A stretch of 42,402 bases of DNA from Fimenecus sp964457415. GTDB lineage: Bacteria; Bacillota; Clostridia; Oscillospirales; Acutalibacteraceae. Below are positions 31,447 through 40,046 of this stretch, piece by piece. Below the pieces are notes generated by a model. That model was not told the origin of the DNA, did no database searches, and was given only the letters and a program-made list of their open reading frames with translations. Both the position numbers and the translations under genes were made by a program. Every line of letters starts with the position of its first letter. Position 1 is the stretch's first letter. The stretch covers positions 1-42,402 of the forward strand of contig CAYWFB010000006.1 of the NCBI GenBank assembly GCA_964457415.1, in the 5' to 3' direction.

Positions 31447-32954
31447 TGGAATTTATTAAGAATTTTCCTTTTTTTACTATTGTTTTGTCCTTGTTCTGCG
31501 CAGTTATCTGCTATGCCTTCAAGGATAAAAAAGCACGCTTCGTTTCGTATTTTCTGTTGATTTCTTCAGCAGTTATGTCTTCAAGTGTGCTGATTTACAA
31601 CTTCACCACGGAGCCCGGATATTTCGCTTACAGAATGGGCCATTATGACGCACCAATCGGTAACGAAATTTCGGCAGGACTTTTAGAGCCATTTTTCGCA
31701 CTTCTTTTTGAGATTGTAATATTTCTCTCAATTACAGGTGGATTCAACAGGATTCTTAAAGATGTGGAAGAGTCAAAACACAGATTTTTCTACATTATGG
31801 TGAACCTCACCCACGCAGCACTTATGTCACTTTGCTACACCAACGACATTTACACCGCCTATGTTTTCATTGAGATTTGCACAATTGCCTCGTGCGCCCT
31901 GCTTATGTCAAGCAAAAAGACACGCTCACTTGTTGCGGCAACACGCTACACAATTTTCAGTCTTATTGGCTCAAGCTTTGTGCTGATTGGTATTGTTCTT
32001 CTCTACTCCGTAACGGGACATCTGCTCTTCCCCCAGATTTTTGAAACTATTCAGACACTCTGGGCAACAAGACAATACACCGCGCCCCTTACAATTGCAC
32101 TTGGTCTTATAGTTTCGGGTCTTGCAATAAAAAGCGGTATGTTCCCATTCCATTGGTGGATGCCCGACACCTACGGCACCGCAACACCTGCTGCATCGGG
32201 TATTCTTTCAGGTGTTGTTTCAAAGGGATACATTTTCCTTCTTCTCAAAATGATTTACCGAGTAATCGGTGTTGATATTTTCATCGACTCAGGAATACAC
32301 AGAATTCTCTTTATTTTCGGCATATGCGGAATGATTGTAGGCTCAGCTTCGGCAATAAGGACTAAAAACATTAATTTTATGATTGCTTATTCATCTGCGG
32401 CGCAAATCGGATATATTTATATGGGTATTGGCCTTGGCACAAAAGAGGCACTTCTTGCTTCTTTGTTCCAGATTGTTGCCCACGCACTTACAAAGCCCAT
32501 GCTTTTCTTGGCATCCGGCGGACTTTCAGACACCGCAGGCGGCAAGCAGGATTTCGACTCGCTTCGCTCTTCTGCACATTGGAATAAATCGGCAGGTATT
32601 GCTTTTGCAGCCGGCGCACTTTCAATGGTGGGAATTCCCATATTTGCAGGCTTTGTTCCCAAACTGCTTTTCTCAATTTCGGCTTTCGGTCACGGCTGGA
32701 AAACCTATGTTGTGCTCATCACCCTTGCAGTAAGTACAATTCTTAATGTAGTTTATTTCTTACGCACACTTGTAAATATTTACAGTCCCGCTATTGTAAC
32801 TCTTGAACGCAAAAAGATTGCTTTTGGCACAGTTAAATCCTTTTCGGTTATTGTGCTTATTATGGCGACAATCAATCTTGTGGTGGGACTTCATTCGCAA
32901 CCCATAATCTCTCTTTTTGAAAAAGGAATAGAGATTTTTATGAACATTCGTTAA
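31446..32954 (+). CDS. Antiporter-like large subunit 1 (MnhD/NuoN-like)
   Basis: A 502-residue proton-conducting-transporter family protein with about 14 helices. Key residues of the family are kept: E143 in VFIEICTIAS (helix 5), K229 in LAIKSGMFPFHWW (helix 7) and K260 in SGVVSKGYIFLL (helix 8). It is the most divergent of the four large subunits and the only one with the FHWWMPDTYGTATPAASG loop, which is closest to a classical MnhD. GAGGACG precedes the start, which overlaps the mnhC stop by one base. Confidence 0.9.
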   Translation: MEFIKNFPFFTIVLSLFCAVICYAFKDKKARFVSYFLLISSAVMSSSVLIYNFTTEPGYFAYRMGHYDAPIGNEISAGLLEPFFALLFEIVIFLSITGGFNRILKDVEESKHRFFYIMVNLTHAALMSLCYTNDIYTAYVFIEICTIASCALLMSSKKTRSLVAATRYTIFSLIGSSFVLIGIVLLYSVTGHLLFPQIFETIQTLWATRQYTAPLTIALGLIVSGLAIKSGMFPFHWWMPDTYGTATPAASGILSGVVSKGYIFLLLKMIYRVIGVDIFIDSGIHRILFIFGICGMIVGSASAIRTKNINFMIAYSSAAQIGYIYMGIGLGTKEALLASLFQIVAHALTKPMLFLASGGLSDTAGGKQDFDSLRSSAHWNKSAGIAFAAGALSMVGIPIFAGFVPKLLFSISAFGHGWKTYVVLITLAVSTILNVVYFLRTLVNIYSPAIVTLERKKIAFGTVKSFSVIVLIMATINLVVGLHSQPIISLFEKGIEIFMNIR

Positions 32955-32969
32955 GGAGGGTGGGAAAAT

Positions 32970-34418
32970 ATGCTTTCTATGATTTTTACAATTACATTCC
33001 CCTTTATTTGCGGACTTTTAATGCCGATATTAAAGAAACTCAACAACCGTAAGGCAAAAATGGCGGTTGTGACTTCTTTGCAGACGATTACAACAATTTT
33101 TGGTCTGTTCACAGTTTTCGGCGGGGATGTTTCGACTAAAAGCTTCGTTTTTGCCGATAATCTCACACTTGGATTTACCGCTGATTATGTTGCGAAAACT
33201 TTCTGTGCAATCGTGACTATTGCGTGGTTGCTTGTAACAGTTTATGCCTCGGTTTATATGAAACACGAAAAAAGCGAAGAAAGATTTTTCCTCTTTTCAT
33301 TTTTAACTGAGGGTGCAATGCTTGGTGCGGCATTTTCAGACAGTCTTGTTTCAATGTATGTATTCTATGAGCTTGTAACACTCTTCTCAATGCCCTTGGT
33401 GCTTCATTCACTCTCAAAGGAATCCGTTTCTGCGGCTAAAAAGTATCTTTATTATTCAATTGCAGGCGCATTTATGGCGCTTTTCGGAATTTTTGTAATT
33501 GGCACAAATGCCGATACACTTGGATTTGTGGCAGGCGGAACAATTGCAAATGCCACTCCCCTTGTACTTACGGCAGTATTTGTAATGTGTCTGGGCTTTG
33601 GTGCAAAGGCAGGTCTTTTCCCTCTTCACGGATGGTTGCCCACCGCTCACCCCGTAGCCCCCGCCCCTGCAAGTGCGTTGCTTTCAGGTATTATCGCAAA
33701 GGCAGGCGTGCTTGCAATTATAAGAACCGTATTCTTCACAGCGGGTGCAGATAATCTTGCAGGCACATGGGTGCAGACCGCATTGCTTATTCTTTCACTT
33801 CTCACAGTGCTTATGGGTTCAATGATGGCTTACCGCGAAAAGATTTTCAAAAAGCGTTTGGCATATTCAACCGTCAGTCAGATTTCGTATGTGCTCTGCG
33901 GACTTTTCCTCTTCAATGAGGCAGGTATGGAGGGTGCATTATGGCAGATTATTTTCCACGCGGTTGTTAAGGTTGGATTATTCCTTTGCGCAGGTGCAGT
34001 AATCTTCCTTTACGGCAAAACAAAGGTTGAAGAGCTCAACGGTATCGGCAAAAAGATGCCCGTAACCTTTGCGTGCTTTACAATCCTCTCACTTTCACTT
34101 ATTGGTATTCCACCAACGGGCGGATTTTTCAGTAAATGGTACATTGCCACCGCATCACTTGAAACTGTGGGAATTGGTGCACTTACTTGGATTATTCCCG
34201 TAATTTTGCTTGTTTCGGCGCTTCTCACCGCGGGTTATCTTCTTGACATTACAATCAGAGCCTTTTTCAAAAAGGAAGACAATGAAACAGAAAAAGTCAA
34301 AGAGCCAAAGGCTATGATAGCTGTGCTTATTCTGCTTTCTGCAATCGCTTTACTCGGCGGTGTTTTTGCATCACAAACGGGCACCGTTATTTCAACAGTT
34401 GCTTCTGCACTTTTTTAA
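32970..34418 (+). CDS. Antiporter-like large subunit 2 (NuoL/NuoM-like)
   Basis: 482 residues, about 14 helices. E134 in MYVFYELVTLFS, K213 in GFGAKAGLFPLHGWL and K244 in SGIIAKAGVLAI are the expected proton-path residues. The motif HPVAPAPASALLSG is of the NuoL/MrpA kind. It strongly resembles subunits 3 and 4, suggesting tandem duplication within the operon. AGGAGGG precedes the ATG. Confidence 0.9.
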   Translation: MLSMIFTITFPFICGLLMPILKKLNNRKAKMAVVTSLQTITTIFGLFTVFGGDVSTKSFVFADNLTLGFTADYVAKTFCAIVTIAWLLVTVYASVYMKHEKSEERFFLFSFLTEGAMLGAAFSDSLVSMYVFYELVTLFSMPLVLHSLSKESVSAAKKYLYYSIAGAFMALFGIFVIGTNADTLGFVAGGTIANATPLVLTAVFVMCLGFGAKAGLFPLHGWLPTAHPVAPAPASALLSGIIAKAGVLAIIRTVFFTAGADNLAGTWVQTALLILSLLTVLMGSMMAYREKIFKKRLAYSTVSQISYVLCGLFLFNEAGMEGALWQIIFHAVVKVGLFLCAGAVIFLYGKTKVEELNGIGKKMPVTFACFTILSLSLIGIPPTGGFFSKWYIATASLETVGIGALTWIIPVILLVSALLTAGYLLDITIRAFFKKEDNETEKVKEPKAMIAVLILLSAIALLGGVFASQTGTVISTVASALF

Positions 34419-34431
34419 GAGGTAGTCTGAT

Positions 34432-35886
34432 ATGAATGAATTATTCTTGATTATTCCTGTTTTTCTGCCAATCATTCTTGGTGCAATACTGTTTTTCATA
34501 CCATTTAAAAGTCAGAAACAGAGAAACATTTATGTTTTAACAGCCTTGCTTGCATCTTCTGTTGCAGTATGGCTTGCGGCATTTTTAGTGCCCGAAAACA
34601 GCTTTACAATTTTACAATTTACCGATGACCTTTCATTCTCATTAAAGCTTGACGGTGCGGGCAAGATATTCTCCTGCCTTTCGGCAACGCTCTGGCCCCT
34701 CACCGCAATTTATGCTTTTGATTATATGAAGCACGAAGAACATCACCAGATGTTTTACTGCTTTTTCATAATGGCATTTGGCACAACAATGGGTATTGCA
34801 ATGGCAGAAAACATACTCACAATGTATCTTTTCTATGAAATGCTTACTCTCACCACAATCCCCCTTGTTGCTCACGGTATGACCAAAAAGCATAACAGAG
34901 CCGCAAGAAAATATATGGTCTATTCAATTGGTGGTGCAGCTTTTGCCTTTTCAGGCGTTGCATTCCTTATTCTCAACGGTGCGGGCACCTTCCGTCTTGG
35001 CGGAAATATCGTTACTGTTGAAAATGAAGCTCTTGCACAGGTGATTTACCTTTTCGCATTTATGGGATTTGGTGTTAAGTCGGCAATTTTTCCTTTCCAC
35101 GGCTGGTTGCCCACCGCGTCAGTTGCCCCCACACCCGTCACCGCACTTCTTCACGCGGTTGCAGTTGTCAAAGCAGGTGCATTTGCACTGATAAGACTTA
35201 CCTATTATGCTTACGGTACTTCATTTTTGCAGGGCAGTTGGGTACAGTACACTGTAATGGCTTTCTCAATTTTTACAATTCTTTATGGCTCTGTAAGTGC
35301 ATTAAAGCAAAAGCATTTTAAACGCAGACTCGCCTTTTCAACGGTTTCAAACCTTTCATATATCGGCTTTGCAACCACACTTATGACACCCGCAGGACTT
35401 ATAGCCGCTTTCTGCCACCTGATTTTCCATTCGGTAATTAAAATCAATGCATTCTTTGCGGCGGGCTCAGTGCTTCACAACAGTGAGCGCGAATATGTGC
35501 CTCAGCTTGAGGGCATAGGCAAAAAAATGCCATGGACCTTTGGCTTCTTCACCATTTCAGCGCTGGCACTTACGGGTATTCCCCCATTCTGCGGATTTTT
35601 CAGCAAATGGTATATTTCAACTTCCGCTCTCGAAACAAACAATGTTCTCGCAACAATTGGCGTTGTGGTGTTGCTTATTTCGGCCCTTCTCACCGCGATT
35701 TATATGCTTTCACCAGTTGTTAAAGCATTCTTCCCACGCGAAAATGCAGAAATCAACCTTGACGGCGTTAAAGAGGCAAAGCCCGCAATGCTTATTCCTA
35801 TGGGTATTTGTGCAGGACTTTGCATAGTAATGGGAATTTTCGTTAAATTCCCCGTTGAAATTATCGGGGAGGTGCTTGGAATATGA
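34432..35886 (+). CDS. Antiporter-like large subunit 3 (NuoL/NuoM-like)
   Basis: 484 residues, about 14 helices. E136 in MYLFYEMLTLTT, K216 in GFGVKSAIFPFHGWL and K247 in AVAVVKAGAFAL are kept. It shares with subunit 2 the same overall length and the late block IPPFCGFFSKWYIST (IPPTGGFFSKWYIAT in subunit 2), so the two are probably paralogues from a duplication. The ATG has GAGGTAG upstream; the stop overlaps the next start by four bases. Confidence 0.9.
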   Translation: MNELFLIIPVFLPIILGAILFFIPFKSQKQRNIYVLTALLASSVAVWLAAFLVPENSFTILQFTDDLSFSLKLDGAGKIFSCLSATLWPLTAIYAFDYMKHEEHHQMFYCFFIMAFGTTMGIAMAENILTMYLFYEMLTLTTIPLVAHGMTKKHNRAARKYMVYSIGGAAFAFSGVAFLILNGAGTFRLGGNIVTVENEALAQVIYLFAFMGFGVKSAIFPFHGWLPTASVAPTPVTALLHAVAVVKAGAFALIRLTYYAYGTSFLQGSWVQYTVMAFSIFTILYGSVSALKQKHFKRRLAFSTVSNLSYIGFATTLMTPAGLIAAFCHLIFHSVIKINAFFAAGSVLHNSEREYVPQLEGIGKKMPWTFGFFTISALALTGIPPFCGFFSKWYISTSALETNNVLATIGVVVLLISALLTAIYMLSPVVKAFFPRENAEINLDGVKEAKPAMLIPMGICAGLCIVMGIFVKFPVEIIGEVLGI

Positions 35887-37928
35887 ATATTCCGGTAATA
35901 CTTTGCGTATTCTTCCCCATTGTTTCCGCAATCGTGGCTTATCCACTGAATAAAAAGAATTCAAAGCTCTGCGACGCATTTGTTATTCTCTCAACTTTTG
36001 TTGTGCTTGTATCCGCAGGCGTAATGGCTTTCGGTGGCGGGGAAAACACTGTGTCAATGCTCTCAATGAGCTTTCAGCAGAGCGGATTTCAGTCAGTTTA
36101 TGCGGTAGTTACTGCATTTATGTGGTTCTGCGCCGCTCTCATTTCGCCCCAATATTTCAAGGGGCACCACAATATCGGCAGATATTATTTCTTCTTCCTT
36201 GTAACTCTTGGCGCTACAATGGGAGTATTCCTCTCTGCCGACCTTATTACCACATTTGTATTCTTTGAAATTATGTCCTTTGCCTCTTACGCGTGGGTAG
36301 TTCACGAGCAGGACAAAGAGGCTATGAGCGCGGGCAAAACCTATCTGACAATCGCTGTTTTAGGCGGTATGGTCTTACTTATGGGACTTTTCCTGCTTTA
36401 CAACATCACGGGAACTCTTGTTATTTCAGAGCTTTATGATGCAATAGTTATTGCAGGCAGTAGCACAAAGCTTTATGTTGCCGCTTTCTGTATGCTCTTC
36501 GGCTTCGGCGCAAAGGCGGGTCTTTTCCCCTTGCATATATGGTTACCCAAGGCTCACCCCGTTGCTCCCGCACCCGCAAGCGCTCTGCTTTCAGGTGTGC
36601 TTACAAAATCAGGTATTTTCGGAATGCTCATCATCACCGCAAACGTTATGCGTGATGACGAGCTTTGGGGATACACCTTGCTTATTCTTGGAGCAATCAC
36701 AATGGTATTGGGTGCAGTTATCGCAGTATTCTCAACAAATCTCAAGAGAACACTCGCCTGCTCTTCACTTTCACAGATTGGCTTTATAACCGTGGGTGTT
36801 TCAATGATTTGCCTTTTAGGTGAAGAAAATGCTCTTGCCACCAATGGTACTGTGCTTTATATGCTTAACCACTCAATTGTTAAGCTTGCGCTCTTCCTTT
36901 GTGCAGGTGTGATTTATGCGGGCGCTCACACCCTTGACCTCAACAAGCTTAAAGGCTACGGCAGAAATAAGCCCGAAATACTTGTTCCGTTCCTTTTCGG
37001 TGCTTGCAGTCTTGCGGGTATTCCCGGCTTTGCGGGGTATCTTTCAAAGACACTTGTTCACGAGGCACTTGTTGAATACGCACACCACGCAGGCGGATTT
37101 ATTACTGCAATTGAATGGCTGTTCCTTTTCTCAGGCGGACTTACTGCCGCATATATGCTCAAGCTTTTCATTACAATTTTCTTGCAAAAGCCCACGAATG
37201 AAACTCCCGTGGCTCACGGCAAAACCACGGTTATGAGTGCAGTATCTCTTGCACTTTCATCAGTAATGTTGCTTGTAGTGGGTGTATTACCCCACGCTCT
37301 TGCCGAAAAGATTTCAGGTATTATGCTACCCTTTGTGAACGGTCACGAAAGTCACCACGAGGTTCACTATTTTGCATTTGTAAACCTTAAGGGAGTGCTT
37401 ATTTCTCTTGCAATCGGTATTTTTGTTTATGCGGTTATCATTCGCCATTTACTTATAAAAACCGAAAATGGTAAAGAAATTCATTATAATCCGCTTGCAG
37501 ACAAATTCTCAATTGAAGAAAATATTTACAAGCCTGTTTCAAAGGGTCTTATTGCTGTAGCAGGTGCAGTTTGCAGTTTCTTTGACAAGCTACCCGAAAT
37601 TCTTATCAATGCAGGAATGGTTGTTCTGACAGTTGTACTTCGTGCTTGCAGTGATATTACGGATATTATTCTGCTTGTGCTTGAGAAAACTATATTCAGA
37701 ATGGCAAAAGAGCCCACAGAGCCTCACGACAGAAAATATGCTTATGCCCTCGGTTCACTTTACGGCAAGCTTGCCAAAAAGGGTAAAGAGGTGCAGGCAG
37801 AACGCTTTGTGAGAGCATCTGAAACGGTTTCAACAACTACTGAAAGACTTTCAAAGAGCTTCTCATTTGCGTTGTTTATGACTTGCCTCGGCATCAGTAT
37901 AATTTTGTTGTTCCTTATTTTGAAATAA
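35883..37928 (+). CDS. Antiporter-like large subunit 4 (MnhA/NuoL-like, long)
   Basis: The 681-residue largest subunit. E129 in FVFFEIMSFAS, K211 in GFGAKAGLFPLHIWL and K242 in GVLTKSGIFGML are intact. After the antiporter core (about 1-430) a C-terminal extension carries a His-rich loop (about residue 490: GHESHHEVH) and more helices, like the lateral-helix region of NuoL/MrpA. The MbhD/MbhE domains usually fused at the MrpA C-terminus are separate genes here. The start is coupled to subunit 3, with GGGGAGGTG upstream. It is the last gene of the operon; no clear terminator follows, and the tspO promoter overlaps its stop. Confidence 0.9.
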   Translation: MNIPVILCVFFPIVSAIVAYPLNKKNSKLCDAFVILSTFVVLVSAGVMAFGGGENTVSMLSMSFQQSGFQSVYAVVTAFMWFCAALISPQYFKGHHNIGRYYFFFLVTLGATMGVFLSADLITTFVFFEIMSFASYAWVVHEQDKEAMSAGKTYLTIAVLGGMVLLMGLFLLYNITGTLVISELYDAIVIAGSSTKLYVAAFCMLFGFGAKAGLFPLHIWLPKAHPVAPAPASALLSGVLTKSGIFGMLIITANVMRDDELWGYTLLILGAITMVLGAVIAVFSTNLKRTLACSSLSQIGFITVGVSMICLLGEENALATNGTVLYMLNHSIVKLALFLCAGVIYAGAHTLDLNKLKGYGRNKPEILVPFLFGACSLAGIPGFAGYLSKTLVHEALVEYAHHAGGFITAIEWLFLFSGGLTAAYMLKLFITIFLQKPTNETPVAHGKTTVMSAVSLALSSVMLLVVGVLPHALAEKISGIMLPFVNGHESHHEVHYFAFVNLKGVLISLAIGIFVYAVIIRHLLIKTENGKEIHYNPLADKFSIEENIYKPVSKGLIAVAGAVCSFFDKLPEILINAGMVVLTVVLRACSDITDIILLVLEKTIFRMAKEPTEPHDRKYAYALGSLYGKLAKKGKEVQAERFVRASETVSTTTERLSKSFSFALFMTCLGISIILLFLILK

Positions 37929-37948
37929 GAATAAATAACTTTTATAAT
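37920..37948 (+). promoter_or_regulatory. Sigma-A-type promoter of tspO
   Basis: TTGAAA (37920-37925) overlaps the last codons before the stop of the preceding gene, followed after 17 bases by TATAAT (37943-37948). The start site would be at about 37955, 20 bases before the tspO ATG. Confidence 0.7.
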
Positions 37949-37974
37949 CCATATTCTATTACGGGGTGATAAAT

Positions 37975-38448
37975 ATGGATAAAAGCAAACTCAAAACCTA
38001 TGGTCTTGCAATTCTGCTAACTGAACTTGTCGGCGGAGTTGCAGGACTTTTTACATCTATGGGAATGGACGAATATATGAAAGCTGAAAAGCCACCGCTT
38101 ACTCCGCCCGCAATTGTATTCCCGATTGTGTGGACAATTCTCTATGCCTTAATGGGCATAAGCGTTGCGCGGATTTGGCTTTCGCCACCTACAAAAGAGC
38201 GAAATCACGGGCTTATAATTTATGCGGTACAGTTATTTTTCAATTTTCTGTGGAGTATTATTTTCTTCAATCTGCAAGCCTATGGCTTTGCGTTTTTCTG
38301 GCTTGCGGCGTTATGGGCACTCATTTTAGGTATGATTATTATTTTTAACAAAACCGACCGCCTTGCCGCAATTCTGCAAATTCCCTATCTTTTATGGGTA
38401 ACCTTTGCGGCATACCTTAATCTTATGGTGTGGCTATTGAACAGATAA
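37975..38448 (+). CDS. TspO/MBR family membrane protein
   Basis: A 157-residue, five-helix protein of the TspO/peripheral benzodiazepine receptor family, which binds porphyrins and related ligands. Visible family features: LTPPAIVFPIVWTILYALMGIS (helices 1-2), FFNFLWSIIFF and LLWVTFAAYLNLMVWLLN at the end with the W-x-x-FA-x-YLN pattern. The start is taken at the ATG at 37975, six bases after GGGGTG; an in-frame GTG at 37966 overlaps that ribosome site. A 25-base tandem duplication covers its stop codon. Role here unknown. Confidence 0.9.
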   Translation: MDKSKLKTYGLAILLTELVGGVAGLFTSMGMDEYMKAEKPPLTPPAIVFPIVWTILYALMGISVARIWLSPPTKERNHGLIIYAVQLFFNFLWSIIFFNLQAYGFAFFWLAALWALILGMIIIFNKTDRLAAILQIPYLLWVTFAAYLNLMVWLLNR

Positions 38449-38479
38449 AATATACAGGCTATTGAACAGATAAAATATA
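38432..38479. repeat. Tandem duplication across the tspO stop codon
   Basis: A 23-base sequence at 38432-38454 recurs exactly at 38457-38479, period 25. The first copy encodes the last residues of the TspO homologue and its stop; the second is non-coding. This is a small, apparently recent slippage or repair duplication. It pushes the downstream promoter 25 bases further from tspO. Confidence 0.95.
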
Positions 38480-38486
38480 TTTCCCC

Positions 38487-38516
38487 TTTACATTCCCGAT
38501 TTTACTGTGCTACAAT
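38487..38516 (+). promoter_or_regulatory. Promoter of the MFS transporter gene
   Basis: TTTACA (38487-38492), 18-base spacer, TACAAT (38511-38516). The expected start at about 38523 would make an upstream in-frame ATG leaderless and supports translation from 38541. Confidence 0.65.
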
Positions 38517-38540
38517 AAGGATATGAAAGGGGATTTTTTT

Positions 38541-39974
38541 ATGGCAAAAGTTTTAACACCTGAAAAACTTGCTAAAAAGCAGTTGCGTAAGGAAAAAGAA
38601 ATCGCGTATTGGGAAAAACAAAAGGCAAGACCAAAGGGCAAAACATATTTTTGGTATCTTGTGCTAATTATCGCCCTTATTTACGCTGTTGACGAAATTG
38701 CATCGCAAATCGGCACACTTATGAAAACTGAAATTGCGAACGATTTATTCCAAAGTGCAAGCTCTGTAACAATTCTTAATCTTTTACAGGTTGTTGCTGT
38801 TCCATTTCAGGTTTTAGGTATTCTTTACAGACCACTTGCAGACCGTTTTGGCAGAAAAACATTTCTCATTATCAACACTTTCGGTATGAGCTTTGCAATG
38901 TTTGTAATATTCCTTTCAAACAATATACCTATGTATGTTTTAGGTGCTTGTATGATTATGTTCTTCATACCGCACGATATGCACGTGGTATTCATTATGG
39001 AATCATCACCGCAGAAGCGTCGTGCGATTACATATTCGGTAATCAAATTCTTTGCGAATATGGGTGTTATGCTTATTCCAATTCTTCGCAGATTACTTAT
39101 GCAGAATGCCGGAGAATGGCGAAATGTATATATGATTCCCGCAATTGTTGGTATTGTTGTTTCTCTTATTGCACTTCTCTGTGCAAGAGAAACCGATGCA
39201 TTTATTGATTCTCGTCTTCGTTATCTCAGAATGACCGAGGACGAATTGCGTGCAGAAGAGGCACAGAAAAAAGCAGAAAATGCTCAGGGCGGACTTATTG
39301 CTGCTCTTAAATTCGGTTTTAAGCACAAACAGCTTCGTTGGGTATTCATCTGCTTTGCCCTTGCAGGTATAGGCGTTATCGGCAGTCTTGATTATCAGAC
39401 AATCATCACTTACGGCTATGCAGAAAGTGTTCACGGCGGGATTTCAGACGAATTTTTAAATCTTGTCAGTGTAAACGAAGTTACAAAGGCGCTTATTCTC
39501 TTCCCCATAGGTTCAGCTATTGCACAGGTTATTATGGGATTTGTATCTGACCTTAAAGGCAGAAAAGCAGCCGCCATCACAGTCGCCGCCAACTGTCTTG
39601 TATGCTTTATCGGATTCACATTGGGCGCAAAATTGAACTTTAACCCTTATGTTGTAGGTTTCCTTTGCGGTGCTTTCGTTGGTAGCTATTACTCAACAAA
39701 CGACGTGCTTATTATGATGGCAAGCGAATCTGCACCGACAAATCTTCGTTCCTCCACATCGTCAGCACAGACTGTTGTTGGTTTTGTGGGATACGCCCTT
39801 GCTTATATGTTCTATGTGCCGATTACAATGATTTTCGGCAATGCTTCAATTGCTGCCGTTTCATTCTGCCTTCTTGTGCCAAGCTTCGCAATCACACTTA
39901 TTGCACTTATCAAGAATACTCACGATACAAGAAATGTTAACCTTGAAACCGTTACGGGTTGCGAATGGGATTAA
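38541..39974 (+). CDS. Major facilitator superfamily transporter
   Basis: A 477-residue MFS protein with a charged cytosolic N-terminus (about 1-33, rich in Lys/Glu), then about 12 helices. The MFS motif A between helices 2 and 3 is RPLADRFGRKTFLI, with a second copy-like MGFVSDLKGRKAA in the other half. A charged central loop (about 208-250) separates the halves. The block RSSTSSAQTVVGFVGYALAY is also typical of the superfamily. Substrate cannot be assigned; the neighbours do not tell. AAAGGGG is about eight bases before the chosen ATG; an ATG at 38523 is in frame but lies at the predicted transcription start. Confidence 0.88.
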   Translation: MAKVLTPEKLAKKQLRKEKEIAYWEKQKARPKGKTYFWYLVLIIALIYAVDEIASQIGTLMKTEIANDLFQSASSVTILNLLQVVAVPFQVLGILYRPLADRFGRKTFLIINTFGMSFAMFVIFLSNNIPMYVLGACMIMFFIPHDMHVVFIMESSPQKRRAITYSVIKFFANMGVMLIPILRRLLMQNAGEWRNVYMIPAIVGIVVSLIALLCARETDAFIDSRLRYLRMTEDELRAEEAQKKAENAQGGLIAALKFGFKHKQLRWVFICFALAGIGVIGSLDYQTIITYGYAESVHGGISDEFLNLVSVNEVTKALILFPIGSAIAQVIMGFVSDLKGRKAAAITVAANCLVCFIGFTLGAKLNFNPYVVGFLCGAFVGSYYSTNDVLIMMASESAPTNLRSSTSSAQTVVGFVGYALAYMFYVPITMIFGNASIAAVSFCLLVPSFAITLIALIKNTHDTRNVNLETVTGCEWD

Positions 39975-39976
39975 AC

Positions 39977-40011
39977 GAGTGATGAATGATGAATGCTGAG
40001 TGCTGAATGAT
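39977..40011. repeat. Heptanucleotide tandem repeat
   Basis: Five tandem units of GA(A/G)TG(A/C)T with no insertions, starting just after the MFS stop codon. It lies in the 72-base gap before the next gene. Possible slippage-prone spacer; no coding or regulatory meaning is evident. Confidence 0.85.
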
Positions 40012-40046
40012 GTCTAACCTTAATTAAAAATCGAAAAGAGAATGAT

